From NCBI GenBank assembly GCA_963204965.1, contig CAUJKA010000035.1, forward strand, positions 1-41,277: a stretch of 41,277 nt of DNA, read 5' to 3'. Below, piece after piece: positions 16,336 through 23,671 of this stretch (its first letter is position 1; each line of letters begins with the position of its first letter). Origin of the DNA: Planctomycetota bacterium (lineage in GTDB: Bacteria > Planctomycetota > Planctomycetia > Pirellulales > Pirellulaceae). The notes under the pieces were generated by a model. The model did no database searches. It was not told the origin of the DNA and saw nothing but the letters and a program-made list of their open reading frames with translations. The translations under genes were made by a program, and so were the position numbers.

Positions 16336-18186
16336 ATGTCGCAGATTACGATCCAACAACTCACTATCGGCTACCAAGGCCCACAACTGCTTACCGAAGT
16401 CGATTGTCGTATCAATTCGGGAGAACGTATCGGTTTACTCGGACGCAACGGAGCAGGCAAGACCACGTTGATGCGGCTGCTGATGGGAATGGAAAAGGCC
16501 GACGAAGGCAAGATTGAGTTCGCTGCAGACACTCGCATCGCCTTCCTTCAACAAGACGTGCCTGACCAAGTTGAAGATACGATTACGCAAGTGATTGAAA
16601 CGGGGCTTCCCGCAGAATATCACGATGCCGAGAATCACTGGAGGCGTGACCAGATCGTCGAGCAAACGTTGGCTCAGTTGGAGCTCGATGGTAGCCGTCA
16701 CTTCGCTGACCTTTCTGCGGGTCTAAAGCGGCGGACTTTGTTGGGCAAGGCAATTGTTGGTAAGCCTGACATCCTTTTGTTGGACGAGCCCACCAACCAC
16801 TTAGACATCGATTCAATCACTTGGCTGGAAGGCTTTCTGGCTTCACAGCGATTCACGTTACTGTTCGTGACTCACGATCGTCAATTCTTGCGACGCTTGG
16901 CTACCAGAATTCTCGAGATCGATCGCGGTCGGCTGTTCGATTGGACTTGCGACTACGACACCTTTTTGAAACGCAAAGAGCTGGCGTTGCAAGCCGAAGA
17001 AAAGCAACAGGCGCTGTTCGACAAACGTCTCGCGGAAGAAGAGGTCTGGATACGAACCGGCATTAAAGCTCGACGCACTCGCAACGAAGGACGTGTGCGA
17101 CGGCTTGAGGAGATGCGACGAGCCAGAATGCGTCGCCCAAAAGTAGTTGGTAATGTAAAGATGCAAATCGACACCGGAGATCGCAGCGGACAATTGGTCT
17201 GCGATCTTCAGGGGGCCTCGTTCGGTTACGATGGCAAGCAAGTCGTCGCGCCTTTTGATTTAACAATCATGCGCGGCGATAAGATCGGTATTTTGGGTCG
17301 CAATGGCGTGGGCAAGTCGACTTTGCTCAAAGGCATTTTGGGCCAGTTGCAGCCGCTTTCTGGCAGTGTGCGATTGGGAACGCGATTGGATATCGCCTAC
17401 TTCGATCAGACTCGCGATATCTTAGACCCAGAGAAAACCGCCGAACAGAATGTGAGCGAAGGCAAAACGACGATTGAAGTCAACGGACAATCTCGGCACA
17501 TCATCGGCTATTTGCAAGACTTTCTCTTTACTCCCGAACAAGCTCGCACGCCAATTCGTTTCTTCTCGGGAGGCCAGCGCAATCGATTGCTCCTTGCGAA
17601 GCTGCTAGCGCGACCTGCGAACATGTTGGTGATGGACGAACCCACTAACGATCTTGATTCCGAAACACTGGAACTACTGGAAGAGCGCTTGGTCGACTAC
17701 GAAGGGACCCTGATCGTTGTCAGCCACGATCGAGCCTTCTTAAACAACTGCGTCACCAGCATGTTGGTATTTGAAGAGGGCATCATTCAAGAGTACGTCG
17801 GCGGCTATGACGATTGGATTCGACAGCGCAATGCCAAACAGGCTAGTAGTAAGCAAGCCAATGGGAAACGAACAAACGGGAAACAATCCGGTAGCGAGTC
17901 GGCCAAAGAGACCGCAAAGTCCGAGTCGAGCTCGGCCGCGCCGCCGAAGCCTTCGGCCAGCGCAAGAAAGCTAACGTTCAAAGAGCGGTACGAACTGGAA
18001 CAACTGCCGCAGAAGATTGAAGCGATGGAAAGCGAACTTGCCGAGCTGCATGAAAAGACGGCTCAGCCCGACTACTACAAGTCGGCTCCAGCGATTCAGC
18101 AGACCGACAGAGCTCGTATTGCTGAGCTCGACCAACAGTTGCTTACCTGCTACTCGCGATGGGAAGAACTATCCGCGGGCGAATAG
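16336..18186 (+). CDS. uup: Uup-like ABC-F ATPase
   Basis: This 616-residue soluble protein has two ABC cassettes and no membrane helices. The first has Walker A GRNGAGKT (36-43), signature LSAGLKRR and Walker B ILLLDEPTNHLD. The second has GRNGVGKS, signature FFSGGQRNR and MLVMDEPTNDLD. A charged linker joins them. A Lys/Ser/Ala-rich stretch near residues 510-545 precedes a C-terminal coiled-coil domain (LTFKERYELEQLPQKIEAME) characteristic of Uup. ABC-F proteins act on the ribosome or on nucleic-acid structures. Uup in particular is linked to DNA branch handling and suppression of precise transposon excision, and the C-terminal domain binds DNA. The first signature lacks the second Gly of LSGG, as seen in many ABC-F members. 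Confidence 0.88.
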   Translation: MSQITIQQLTIGYQGPQLLTEVDCRINSGERIGLLGRNGAGKTTLMRLLMGMEKADEGKIEFAADTRIAFLQQDVPDQVEDTITQVIETGLPAEYHDAENHWRRDQIVEQTLAQLELDGSRHFADLSAGLKRRTLLGKAIVGKPDILLLDEPTNHLDIDSITWLEGFLASQRFTLLFVTHDRQFLRRLATRILEIDRGRLFDWTCDYDTFLKRKELALQAEEKQQALFDKRLAEEEVWIRTGIKARRTRNEGRVRRLEEMRRARMRRPKVVGNVKMQIDTGDRSGQLVCDLQGASFGYDGKQVVAPFDLTIMRGDKIGILGRNGVGKSTLLKGILGQLQPLSGSVRLGTRLDIAYFDQTRDILDPEKTAEQNVSEGKTTIEVNGQSRHIIGYLQDFLFTPEQARTPIRFFSGGQRNRLLLAKLLARPANMLVMDEPTNDLDSETLELLEERLVDYEGTLIVVSHDRAFLNNCVTSMLVFEEGIIQEYVGGYDDWIRQRNAKQASSKQANGKRTNGKQSGSESAKETAKSESSSAAPPKPSASARKLTFKERYELEQLPQKIEAMESELAELHEKTAQPDYYKSAPAIQQTDRARIAELDQQLLTCYSRWEELSAGE

Positions 18187-18277
18187 AAAAGGCCTGGAAG
18201 TACATCGCGAAATGGTTCGGCAATTCGTTTGAGACGATCTTCAGGGCGAGGCGAATTCAGAATATTTGATTCCACTC

Positions 18278-18306
18278 TTGCCACCGATTGCACCGCTGAT
18301 CATAAT
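18278..18306 (+). promoter_or_regulatory. Candidate sigma-70-type promoter of the DAHP synthase attenuator
   Basis: TTGCCA (18278-18283) and CATAAT (18301-18306) are separated by exactly 17 bases, and each matches the consensus at five of six positions. Transcription would start near 18312-18314, at or next to the ATG of the leader peptide (18313), which would make that mRNA essentially leaderless. This agrees with the absence of a ribosome-binding site before the leader ORF. Confidence 0.55.
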
Positions 18307-18312
18307 GTCGGC

Positions 18313-18378
18313 ATGAACAGCAACCTTTACTTCTCTTACTTTTTCAGCTTTTACCCTGAGTTTATTCAGGGGCTGTGA
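18313..18378 (+). CDS. Phe/Tyr-rich leader peptide of the DAHP synthase gene
   Basis: This 21-codon ORF encodes MNSNL, then a block in which eight of nine-plus residues around 6-14 are Phe or Tyr (YFSYFF, then SFY), then PEF, and ends IQGL. Counting all positions, it has six Phe and three Tyr in 21 residues. Such peptides are translated only to sense charged tRNA-Phe and tRNA-Tyr. If either is scarce, the ribosome stalls on these codons and lets the antiterminator form. Its TGA (18376-18378) lies inside the antiterminator strand, as in classical trp/phe leaders. No Shine-Dalgarno is visible, and translation may be leaderless. Confidence 0.85.
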   Translation: MNSNLYFSYFFSFYPEFIQGL

Positions 18379-18456
18379 AACGTATGTAGACTGCTAAGCT
18401 GCTACAAAATCGAAAAAATTCACGGCCCTGATGATCTAAGATCCTCAGGGTTTTTT
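18354..18456 (+). promoter_or_regulatory. Ribosome-mediated Phe/Tyr transcription attenuator
   Basis: Four segments are visible. Segment 1 is CCCTGA (18354-18359) in the leader ORF. Segment 2 is 18366-18379. Segment 3 is 18419-18431. Segment 4 is TCAGGG (18445-18450). Segments 1 and 2 pair (CCCTGA with TCAGGG). Segments 2 and 3 pair over about 13 bp with one bulged G: TCAGGG with CCCTGA, then C-G and G-U, then GTGAA with TTCAC. Segments 3 and 4 form the terminator. Stalling on the Phe/Tyr codons covers segment 1 and frees 2 to pair with 3. A ribosome reaching the stop at 18376 covers 2 and lets 3 pair with 4. Excess Phe and Tyr should therefore end transcription before the DAHP synthase gene. 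Confidence 0.85.
18426..18456 (+). terminator. Intrinsic terminator of the attenuator
   Basis: CCCTGA (18426-18431) pairs with TCAGGG (18445-18450), and GATC (18433-18436) pairs with GATC (18440-18443) around a TAA loop, with one T/C mismatch between the two helices. Six T residues (18451-18456), a G and more T follow. It lies 26 bases before the DAHP synthase start. Confidence 0.88.
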
Positions 18457-18482
18457 GTTTTTCTGACCAAATTGAAGGGTAG

Positions 18483-19502
18483 ATGATGATCGTTGTAATG
18501 GAACCCGGCGCTAGTGAAGAACAGATCAAACACATGACGGATCGCGTTCATCAATTGGGCCTTAAGGCTCACGTCATTCGTGGCACCGAGCGGACGGTGA
18601 TTGCTGCCGTGGGCGATGAACGTACGACGAAGCCCGCCGACTTGGAGACCGGGCCGGGCGTTGCCGAAGTATTGCCGATTCTGGCTCCTTACAAGGTGGC
18701 AAGCCGTGAACTCAAGCCCGAACCGACACAGATTCAAGTCTTGAACTTCAAAGCGGGTGCCGGCGCGATTGGTGTCATCGCTGGACCGTGTAGCGTTGAG
18801 AGCGAAGAGCAGATCATTGCCTGTGCTCGCGCTGTGAAGGCGGCTGGCGGGACAGCGCTTCGCGGCGGAGCCTTCAAGCCTCGCACTAGCCCCTACAGCT
18901 TTCAAGGCATGAAAGAAGATGGACTCAAACTGTTGGCCGCTGCGCGCGAAGAGACTGGCTTGGCCGTCGTGACCGAAGTGATGGGAACTGAATCGGTAGA
19001 CTTGGTCGCCAAGTATTCGGATGTGCTTCAAATCGGTGCTCGCAACATGCAGAACTATCGCTTGCTTGAAGCTGTTGGCAATACCGATCGAGCCATTCTA
19101 CTCAAGCGCGGTGCTAGCGCCACGATGGAGGAGTTCTTGTTGGCCGCCGAGTACATCTTGAACGAAGGCAATCAGAATGTGATGCTTTGCGAACGCGGTA
19201 TTCGGACTTTCGAGAATCACACGCGATTCACTTTGCCGCTTGCTAGTGTGACTTATCTGCATCGCAAGACACACTTGCCGGTGATCATCGATCCAAGTCA
19301 CGGAACGGGACACGCTTACATGGTTCCTGACATGTGTGTTGCAGCCGTTGCTGCTGGTGCTGATGGACTGATCATCGAGATGCATCCCAACCCTGAAAAG
19401 GCGATGTCCGACGGCTATCAATCGCTGGACTTCAAGCAATTCGACGACACCATGCGTCGATGTGCTCGAGTCGCTGCCGCAGTGGACAAGCACTTGTGTT
19501 AG
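18483..19502 (+). CDS. aroF: DAHP synthase with N-terminal regulatory domain (type I-beta)
   Basis: The enzyme joins phosphoenolpyruvate and erythrose 4-phosphate, the first step of aromatic amino acid synthesis. The 339-residue protein has an N-terminal ferredoxin-like domain (about 2-70; MIVVMEPGASEEQI, IRGTERTVIAAVGD). In the Thermotoga-type enzymes this domain gives feedback inhibition by Phe and Tyr. The TIM-barrel catalytic domain follows: VIAGPCSVES with metal ligand C103, then LRGGAFKPRTSPYSFQG (127-142). Later motifs LLKRG and IDPSHGTGH are also present. The ATG at 18483 follows GAAGGG. Its expression is evidently controlled by the attenuator upstream, so the same two amino acids may act on both transcription and enzyme activity. 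No other shikimate gene is adjacent. Confidence 0.95.
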   Translation: MMIVVMEPGASEEQIKHMTDRVHQLGLKAHVIRGTERTVIAAVGDERTTKPADLETGPGVAEVLPILAPYKVASRELKPEPTQIQVLNFKAGAGAIGVIAGPCSVESEEQIIACARAVKAAGGTALRGGAFKPRTSPYSFQGMKEDGLKLLAAAREETGLAVVTEVMGTESVDLVAKYSDVLQIGARNMQNYRLLEAVGNTDRAILLKRGASATMEEFLLAAEYILNEGNQNVMLCERGIRTFENHTRFTLPLASVTYLHRKTHLPVIIDPSHGTGHAYMVPDMCVAAVAAGADGLIIEMHPNPEKAMSDGYQSLDFKQFDDTMRRCARVAAAVDKHLC

Positions 19503-19583
19503 AATCTCGTGGTGACTTTTCAGGCACTCCCTTCGAAGTCAACCTACCGGCTAAATTCCAATGCTGTTCCTGAGGTATTCACC

Positions 19584-20324
19584 ATGAAATTGCGCGGCGT
19601 CAATATTGTCCATTGTCTGATGCTCAAGACATCCGTGGTATGCGTTCCATTCGTGCTTTTGTCCAGCGTTCTATCGACTCCGACGATTGCACAAACCGAA
19701 AGTGGTAAGACGCAAACATCCACTGCCGCTGCTGCAAGCAACGCCGCGCAGGATGAAACGGGCTTTAAGCCGCTATTCGACGGAAAGACGCTGGAAGGCT
19801 GGGAGGGCAACTTGCAGTACTTCCGCGTCGAATCGGGAGCGATCGTTGCGGGCAATTTGAAAAACAAAATTCCCAACAACGAGTTTCTGTGCTCCAAGGA
19901 GCGTTACGCTAATTTTGAGCTTCGACTGGATGCCAAGTTGATTGGCGAAGGCGACAACGCGGGCGTGCAGTTTCGTAGCGAGCGAATTCCCAACCACCAC
20001 GAGGTGATCGGCTATCAATGCGACATCGGCATGGTCGGCAAAGATCGCTCGATCTGGGGCGCCTTGTACGACGAATCGCGGCGTAAGAAGTTCATGGCGG
20101 ATACTCCTGCCGACTCGCTAAAGATCATCAAAAAAGAGGATTGGAATGCGATTCGTGTAGTCGCCAAGGACAACAAGATTCAGATCTTTGTGAACGGCCA
20201 GCAGATGGTCGATTACACTGAGCAGGACAAAGATATTGCTGCTACCGGGATCATTGGTCTGCAAATCCACTCCGGTCCACCTGCGGAAGCGTGGTACCGC
20301 AATGTTCGCATCAAGTTGCTATAA
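19584..20324 (+). CDS. DUF1080 (3-keto-disaccharide hydrolase-like) exported protein
   Basis: The 246-residue protein has a signal peptide (hydrophobic about 11-36, likely cleaved after PTIA), an Ala/Thr-rich spacer, and a DUF1080 concanavalin-like beta-sandwich. The latter starts GFKPLFDGKTLEGWEG (60-75), with FELRLDAKLIGEGDNAGVQFRSER and GIIGLQIHSGPPAEAWYRNVRIK near the end. The family is heavily expanded in Planctomycetes. Some members hydrolyse 3-keto-glycosides, others are uncharacterised. The frame is open back to a GTG at 19509, but the ATG at 19584 follows GAGG and gives a clean signal peptide. It stands between the DAHP synthase and TRAP genes; any link to the TRAP substrate is speculation. 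Confidence 0.88.
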   Translation: MKLRGVNIVHCLMLKTSVVCVPFVLLSSVLSTPTIAQTESGKTQTSTAAAASNAAQDETGFKPLFDGKTLEGWEGNLQYFRVESGAIVAGNLKNKIPNNEFLCSKERYANFELRLDAKLIGEGDNAGVQFRSERIPNHHEVIGYQCDIGMVGKDRSIWGALYDESRRKKFMADTPADSLKIIKKEDWNAIRVVAKDNKIQIFVNGQQMVDYTEQDKDIAATGIIGLQIHSGPPAEAWYRNVRIKLL

Positions 20325-20419
20325 TCAAGCCCCTCTCCAGTCAAGTATCTAGCCTCGTCGACACTCATCCTGCCTCCCTCCTCCCAATCCTACATACGAC
20401 TGCTAGTCGTCCCGCCTGC

Positions 20420-21448
20420 ATGAAACCTTGCGCAATAATGCGATTGTTGCCAACTTTAATCATCACGCTTAGCGTGTGTTTAGTTGGTTGCACCGAATCC
20501 ACCGACGCGGCTTCGCGACTGAAGATGGGGCACGTCTACGAAGTCCGCGCGCCATCACACAAGTATGGATCGGGCAAGCTGGACGAGCGACTGAAGGAAT
20601 CGGGTTGTGGACTGAGCGTTACTGTGTTCCCCGCGTCCCAGCTTGGCAATGAGCCGGAGCTGGTCGAGCAGTTGGTCGCCGGTGAGCTAGAGCTAGTCGT
20701 CGCGGGACCGTCATTCTTAGCGATGTGGCATCCACCGCTGGGCATCTTTGACGCAGCCTTCGCCTTTCGCGACTTGGATCACATGCTGGAAGTGGCTCAC
20801 AGCGAAATCTTGGCAAAGCACTGGGAGATATTGCGTCAGAAGTACGGAGTGCGAATTTTGGATACCTGGGCCTATGGTGCTCGACATATCACATCGAATA
20901 GGCCGATTCACAACCTGCAAGATTTGGCTGGGTTTCGTCTGCGTTTTCCAGCGGCAAAAATTTGGCAGTTGTCGGGTGAAGCCATGGGAGCTAGTCCGAT
21001 GGCGATCCCATTTTCAGATGTCTACCTGGCATTGCAAACCGGTACTGCCGATGGACAGGAGAATCCTATTCCCGTGATCGAATCGATGAGCTTCCAACAA
21101 GTGCAACCCTACCTTTGCCTCACGGGTCATATTCAGTCTTCGACCGTAGTCATGGTCAACAATCGAGCGTGGAACAAGCTATCGAAAAAGCAGCAAGACT
21201 CCCTGCAATCAACGATTCAACAATTGGGCTTGGAAGTCTATCAAGGCTTGCAACAGGAAGAGAAAGAGATTCTCACGCGATGGGAAAACGAGAAGACGAT
21301 CGAGATCATTCGCGATGTCGATATTGAACCGATTCGACAACGATGCATTGAGTTCTTTTCGAATGGTCATCCCTTCAGCGACATGTATCGCGAAACAACT
21401 GCCTCAAAGCCGAAGGAAACTCGTGTACCTGTGGAGGTCTCGCAATGA
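20420..21448 (+). CDS. dctP: TRAP transporter substrate-binding lipoprotein (DctP)
   Basis: The product is 342 residues. A short signal ends in the lipobox LVGC (C24), so the protein is probably lipid-anchored rather than free in the periplasm. The body is a DctP-type solute receptor, with YGARHITSNRPIHNLQDLAGFRLRFP holding the arginine that normally contacts a carboxylate. SPMAIPFSDVYLALQTGTADGQENPI is the TRAP receptor signature. The ATG at 20420 was chosen over upstream in-frame codons because it alone gives a lipoprotein signal; a second ATG at 20438 would also keep it. The stop overlaps the dctQ start by ATGA. The substrate is probably an organic acid or sugar acid, not determinable here. 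Confidence 0.92.
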   Translation: MKPCAIMRLLPTLIITLSVCLVGCTESTDAASRLKMGHVYEVRAPSHKYGSGKLDERLKESGCGLSVTVFPASQLGNEPELVEQLVAGELELVVAGPSFLAMWHPPLGIFDAAFAFRDLDHMLEVAHSEILAKHWEILRQKYGVRILDTWAYGARHITSNRPIHNLQDLAGFRLRFPAAKIWQLSGEAMGASPMAIPFSDVYLALQTGTADGQENPIPVIESMSFQQVQPYLCLTGHIQSSTVVMVNNRAWNKLSKKQQDSLQSTIQQLGLEVYQGLQQEEKEILTRWENEKTIEIIRDVDIEPIRQRCIEFFSNGHPFSDMYRETTASKPKETRVPVEVSQ

Positions 21449-22080
21449 ACTCCACCGAAGTTAACTTTGGAGCTGACCTATTATCTCAAAAGGTCCATCG
21501 CTGGACTTGCCGATTAGTACAAATCGAGCGATTCTTGGCTGCATCGATGCTGTGCGTCATTTTGGGAACAATGGGCGTGCAAGTGTTTGCGCGGTATGTT
21601 TTGAACCATCCGTTCGGATGGAGCGAAGAGCTCTCGCGTTTTGCGATGGTTTGGATGGCGCTCTTGGCATCCTCCTTCGTCATGGCCGAAGGAGGACACA
21701 TAGCCGTCGACGTTTGGTCAGTTCGAGTTGGTACGAGAACTAACCATCGTCTCTCGCAGTTCTCGCACTGGATCGTCATCATTTCGTGTTGGATGCTGAT
21801 ATTGGGTGGACTCAAGTTCGTCTATTTCGTTCATCCAGTGGGATCAGCGTCGTTGGGCATTCCGAAAAGCTGTTGGTACGCGTCCGTAACCGTGAGTCTA
21901 CTACTGATGTCGCTACACGCCTTAGCAAACTCAGTGCTGCTGTATCGAACTGGGAAGCCTTTCCAAAGTCCCTATGCGATTTCTTTCGAAGACGCGGTGC
22001 TGCCCGTGGGAACAGACTCCAATCCGACCAGCAATTCAATGTCGGCCAACACAGCGACCACTAGCGAGGTTCGATCATGA
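21445..22080 (+). CDS. dctQ: TRAP transporter small permease (DctQ)
   Basis: The 211-residue membrane protein has four predicted helices (about 27-48, 68-87, 108-130 and 147-170). The family motif FGWSEELSRFAMVWMALLASSFVMAEGGHIAVDV lies in its first half (split here across residues 53-86), shortened as GWSEELSRF and GGHIAVD. It supports the large permease DctM in sodium-driven uptake. It overlaps dctP and dctM by four bases each, so the three genes are translationally coupled. The C-terminal 40 residues are polar and poorly conserved, which is normal for the family. Confidence 0.92.
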   Translation: MNSTEVNFGADLLSQKVHRWTCRLVQIERFLAASMLCVILGTMGVQVFARYVLNHPFGWSEELSRFAMVWMALLASSFVMAEGGHIAVDVWSVRVGTRTNHRLSQFSHWIVIISCWMLILGGLKFVYFVHPVGSASLGIPKSCWYASVTVSLLLMSLHALANSVLLYRTGKPFQSPYAISFEDAVLPVGTDSNPTSNSMSANTATTSEVRS

Positions 22081-23378
22081 TCCTTGCAATCTTGGTGATC
22101 TCGATGTTGGTGCTGATTGCACTGCGAATTCCCGTGGCGTTTAGCATGTTGTTACCGTGCTTATGCTACATCGCAATCTCACCCGACATCACGTTGGGCG
22201 TCGCCTTGCAGCGCACGATGGCTCCGCTGGATTCCTTTCCATTGCTTGCCGTGCCATTGTTCATGATGACTGGTTACCTGAGCAATGCCAGCGGATTGGC
22301 CGACAGACTATTTCGCTTGATGATCTGTCTCTTCGGGAGAATTCCAGGCAACCTCGCTTACGTCAATGTTGCCAGCGGAGTGTTGTTCTCTTGGATGAGC
22401 GGTGCAGCGGTGGCCGATGCGGCTGGCTTGGGGACTGTGCTTGTGCCTGCGATGAAGAAGCGCGGCTATGACGAAGGCTTTGCTCTTGGACTAACGGGTT
22501 GCTCGGCATTGATTGGTCCCATCATGCCTCCTAGCATCCCAGCAATTATCTTTGCTGTATCAGCGGGTGTAGCCGTCGACAAACTGTTCCTGGCCGGTGT
22601 CATTCCCGCGCTGATTCTAGCGGCCATACTTTGCGTCTATGTCTTTGTGCATGTCTCGTGGCATCCACTGCCACCGTCGACGGAAATGGAGTCAATCGGC
22701 TTGGGTCGAGCATTCTTAGATGCTCTGCCTGTCCTTTTCACTCCAGTCATTATCCTCGGCGGAATCTTGGGTGGCGTCTTTTCGCCTACCGAAGCCGCAG
22801 CCTTTTCAACTTTGTACCTTCTTTTGCTAAGCGTTCTTTATCGCACGCTGTCGCTGAAGAGTTTTGTGACTGTCTTGCAGCAAACCACGGCAACCACAGG
22901 GACGATCATGATCATCGTGGCCGCTGCGGGACTTTTTGGTTGGATCATCGCTAGAGAGCAAGGGCCTCAAGCCGTCAAAGATGCGCTCATGTACCTGACG
23001 ACCGATCGATTGGTATTCCTGCTCTTGCTGAACCTTTTCCTTTTGGTTCTCGGAACACTTTTGGAGCCCGTTGCCGCGCTGCTCATCATGGTCCCCATTC
23101 TCTTGCCGGTGACTAAAGAGTTCGGTATCGATCCGCTTCACTTGGGAATGGTGATGATCTTCAACTTGGTCATCGGTCTACTAACTCCGCCGGTTGGATT
23201 GGTGCTTTATGTGCTCAGTTCTGTTACCGGCGCGCCTATTCAACGCGTGATCAAAGGAACGATTCCATTTCTCGTTCCGCTGGTAATCGTCCTCTTGCTG
23301 ATCACCTACATTCCAGGCATAAGCACTTGGCTGCCAGAGAAGATGAAGGCTAAGCCACCCGTTGTAGCGCCAAAGTAG
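22077..23378 (+). CDS. dctM: TRAP transporter large permease (DctM)
   Basis: The 433-residue protein has about a dozen membrane helices. Typical DctM motifs are PLFMMTGYLSNASGLADRLF, a SWMSGAAVADAAGLG re-entrant loop, LIGPIMPPSIPAII, FSPTEAAAFSTLY and NLVIGLLTPPVGLVLYV. It forms the transport channel with DctQ and takes substrate from DctP. An ATGA overlap joins it to dctQ. The 30-bp perfect-stem hairpin at 23408-23491 lies 30 bases after its stop and may end or protect the transcript. Confidence 0.94.
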   Translation: MILAILVISMLVLIALRIPVAFSMLLPCLCYIAISPDITLGVALQRTMAPLDSFPLLAVPLFMMTGYLSNASGLADRLFRLMICLFGRIPGNLAYVNVASGVLFSWMSGAAVADAAGLGTVLVPAMKKRGYDEGFALGLTGCSALIGPIMPPSIPAIIFAVSAGVAVDKLFLAGVIPALILAAILCVYVFVHVSWHPLPPSTEMESIGLGRAFLDALPVLFTPVIILGGILGGVFSPTEAAAFSTLYLLLLSVLYRTLSLKSFVTVLQQTTATTGTIMIIVAAAGLFGWIIAREQGPQAVKDALMYLTTDRLVFLLLLNLFLLVLGTLLEPVAALLIMVPILLPVTKEFGIDPLHLGMVMIFNLVIGLLTPPVGLVLYVLSSVTGAPIQRVIKGTIPFLVPLVIVLLLITYIPGISTWLPEKMKAKPPVVAPK

Positions 23379-23407
23379 TCATCACGATCGCATTTCGCAT
23401 GGATGAC

Positions 23408-23491
23408 ATTGTTTAACGGCAAGCCGTAGGCGACTGTGGGTACCAGATACCGATTGCACGAACAGTCGCCTACGGCTTGCCGTTAAACAAT
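23408..23491. repeat. Long perfect-stem hairpin repeat, copy 1
   Basis: Arms 23408-23437 and 23462-23491 are perfectly complementary over 30 bp around a 24-base loop. The arm core GTTTAACGGCAAGCCG is shared with 28019-28096. The seventeenth base of that shared arm is T here and C there, and the opposite arm changes in step (A to G). It can fold on either strand. No T-run follows, so intrinsic termination is only possible, not shown. Confidence 0.9.
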
Positions 23492-23671
23492 CCTCGACCG
23501 GGATCGACAGGCGACGCTCCGCAACGGTCGTAACGATTACACCACCTAGAGAAGAGGATTTACCTGGGTAGCTTGTTGTCATTTGGCAACATGCTGCGAT
23601 TTTGCAACGTAGAGTATCAGACCAAACATTGTGTTCACACAGTACTCAGTCTTCAGTCTGACTCTACGACG

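Noticed and set aside
18187..18300. A riboswitch or T-box upstream of the DAHP synthase
   Set aside because: No T-box or other aptamer consensus was recognised. The Phe/Tyr leader ORF with its alternative hairpins explains the region fully.
18420..19031. 203-codon open frame on the minus strand opposite the DAHP synthase
   Set aside because: It mirrors the codon structure of a well-supported enzyme gene on the other strand, has no recognisable domain, and its 3' end would run into the attenuator. It is treated as a shadow.
19509..19583. Extended start of the DUF1080 protein at a GTG
   Set aside because: The added residues hide the signal peptide, while the ATG at 19584 has a GAGG box and exposes it.
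23382..23582. 66-codon minus-strand open frame spanning the hairpin repeat, with a counterpart at 27855-28154
   Set aside because: Both contain the same LTASRRRL and LRLAVKQ words because both read through copies of the same DNA palindrome. They are repeat-derived, not genes.
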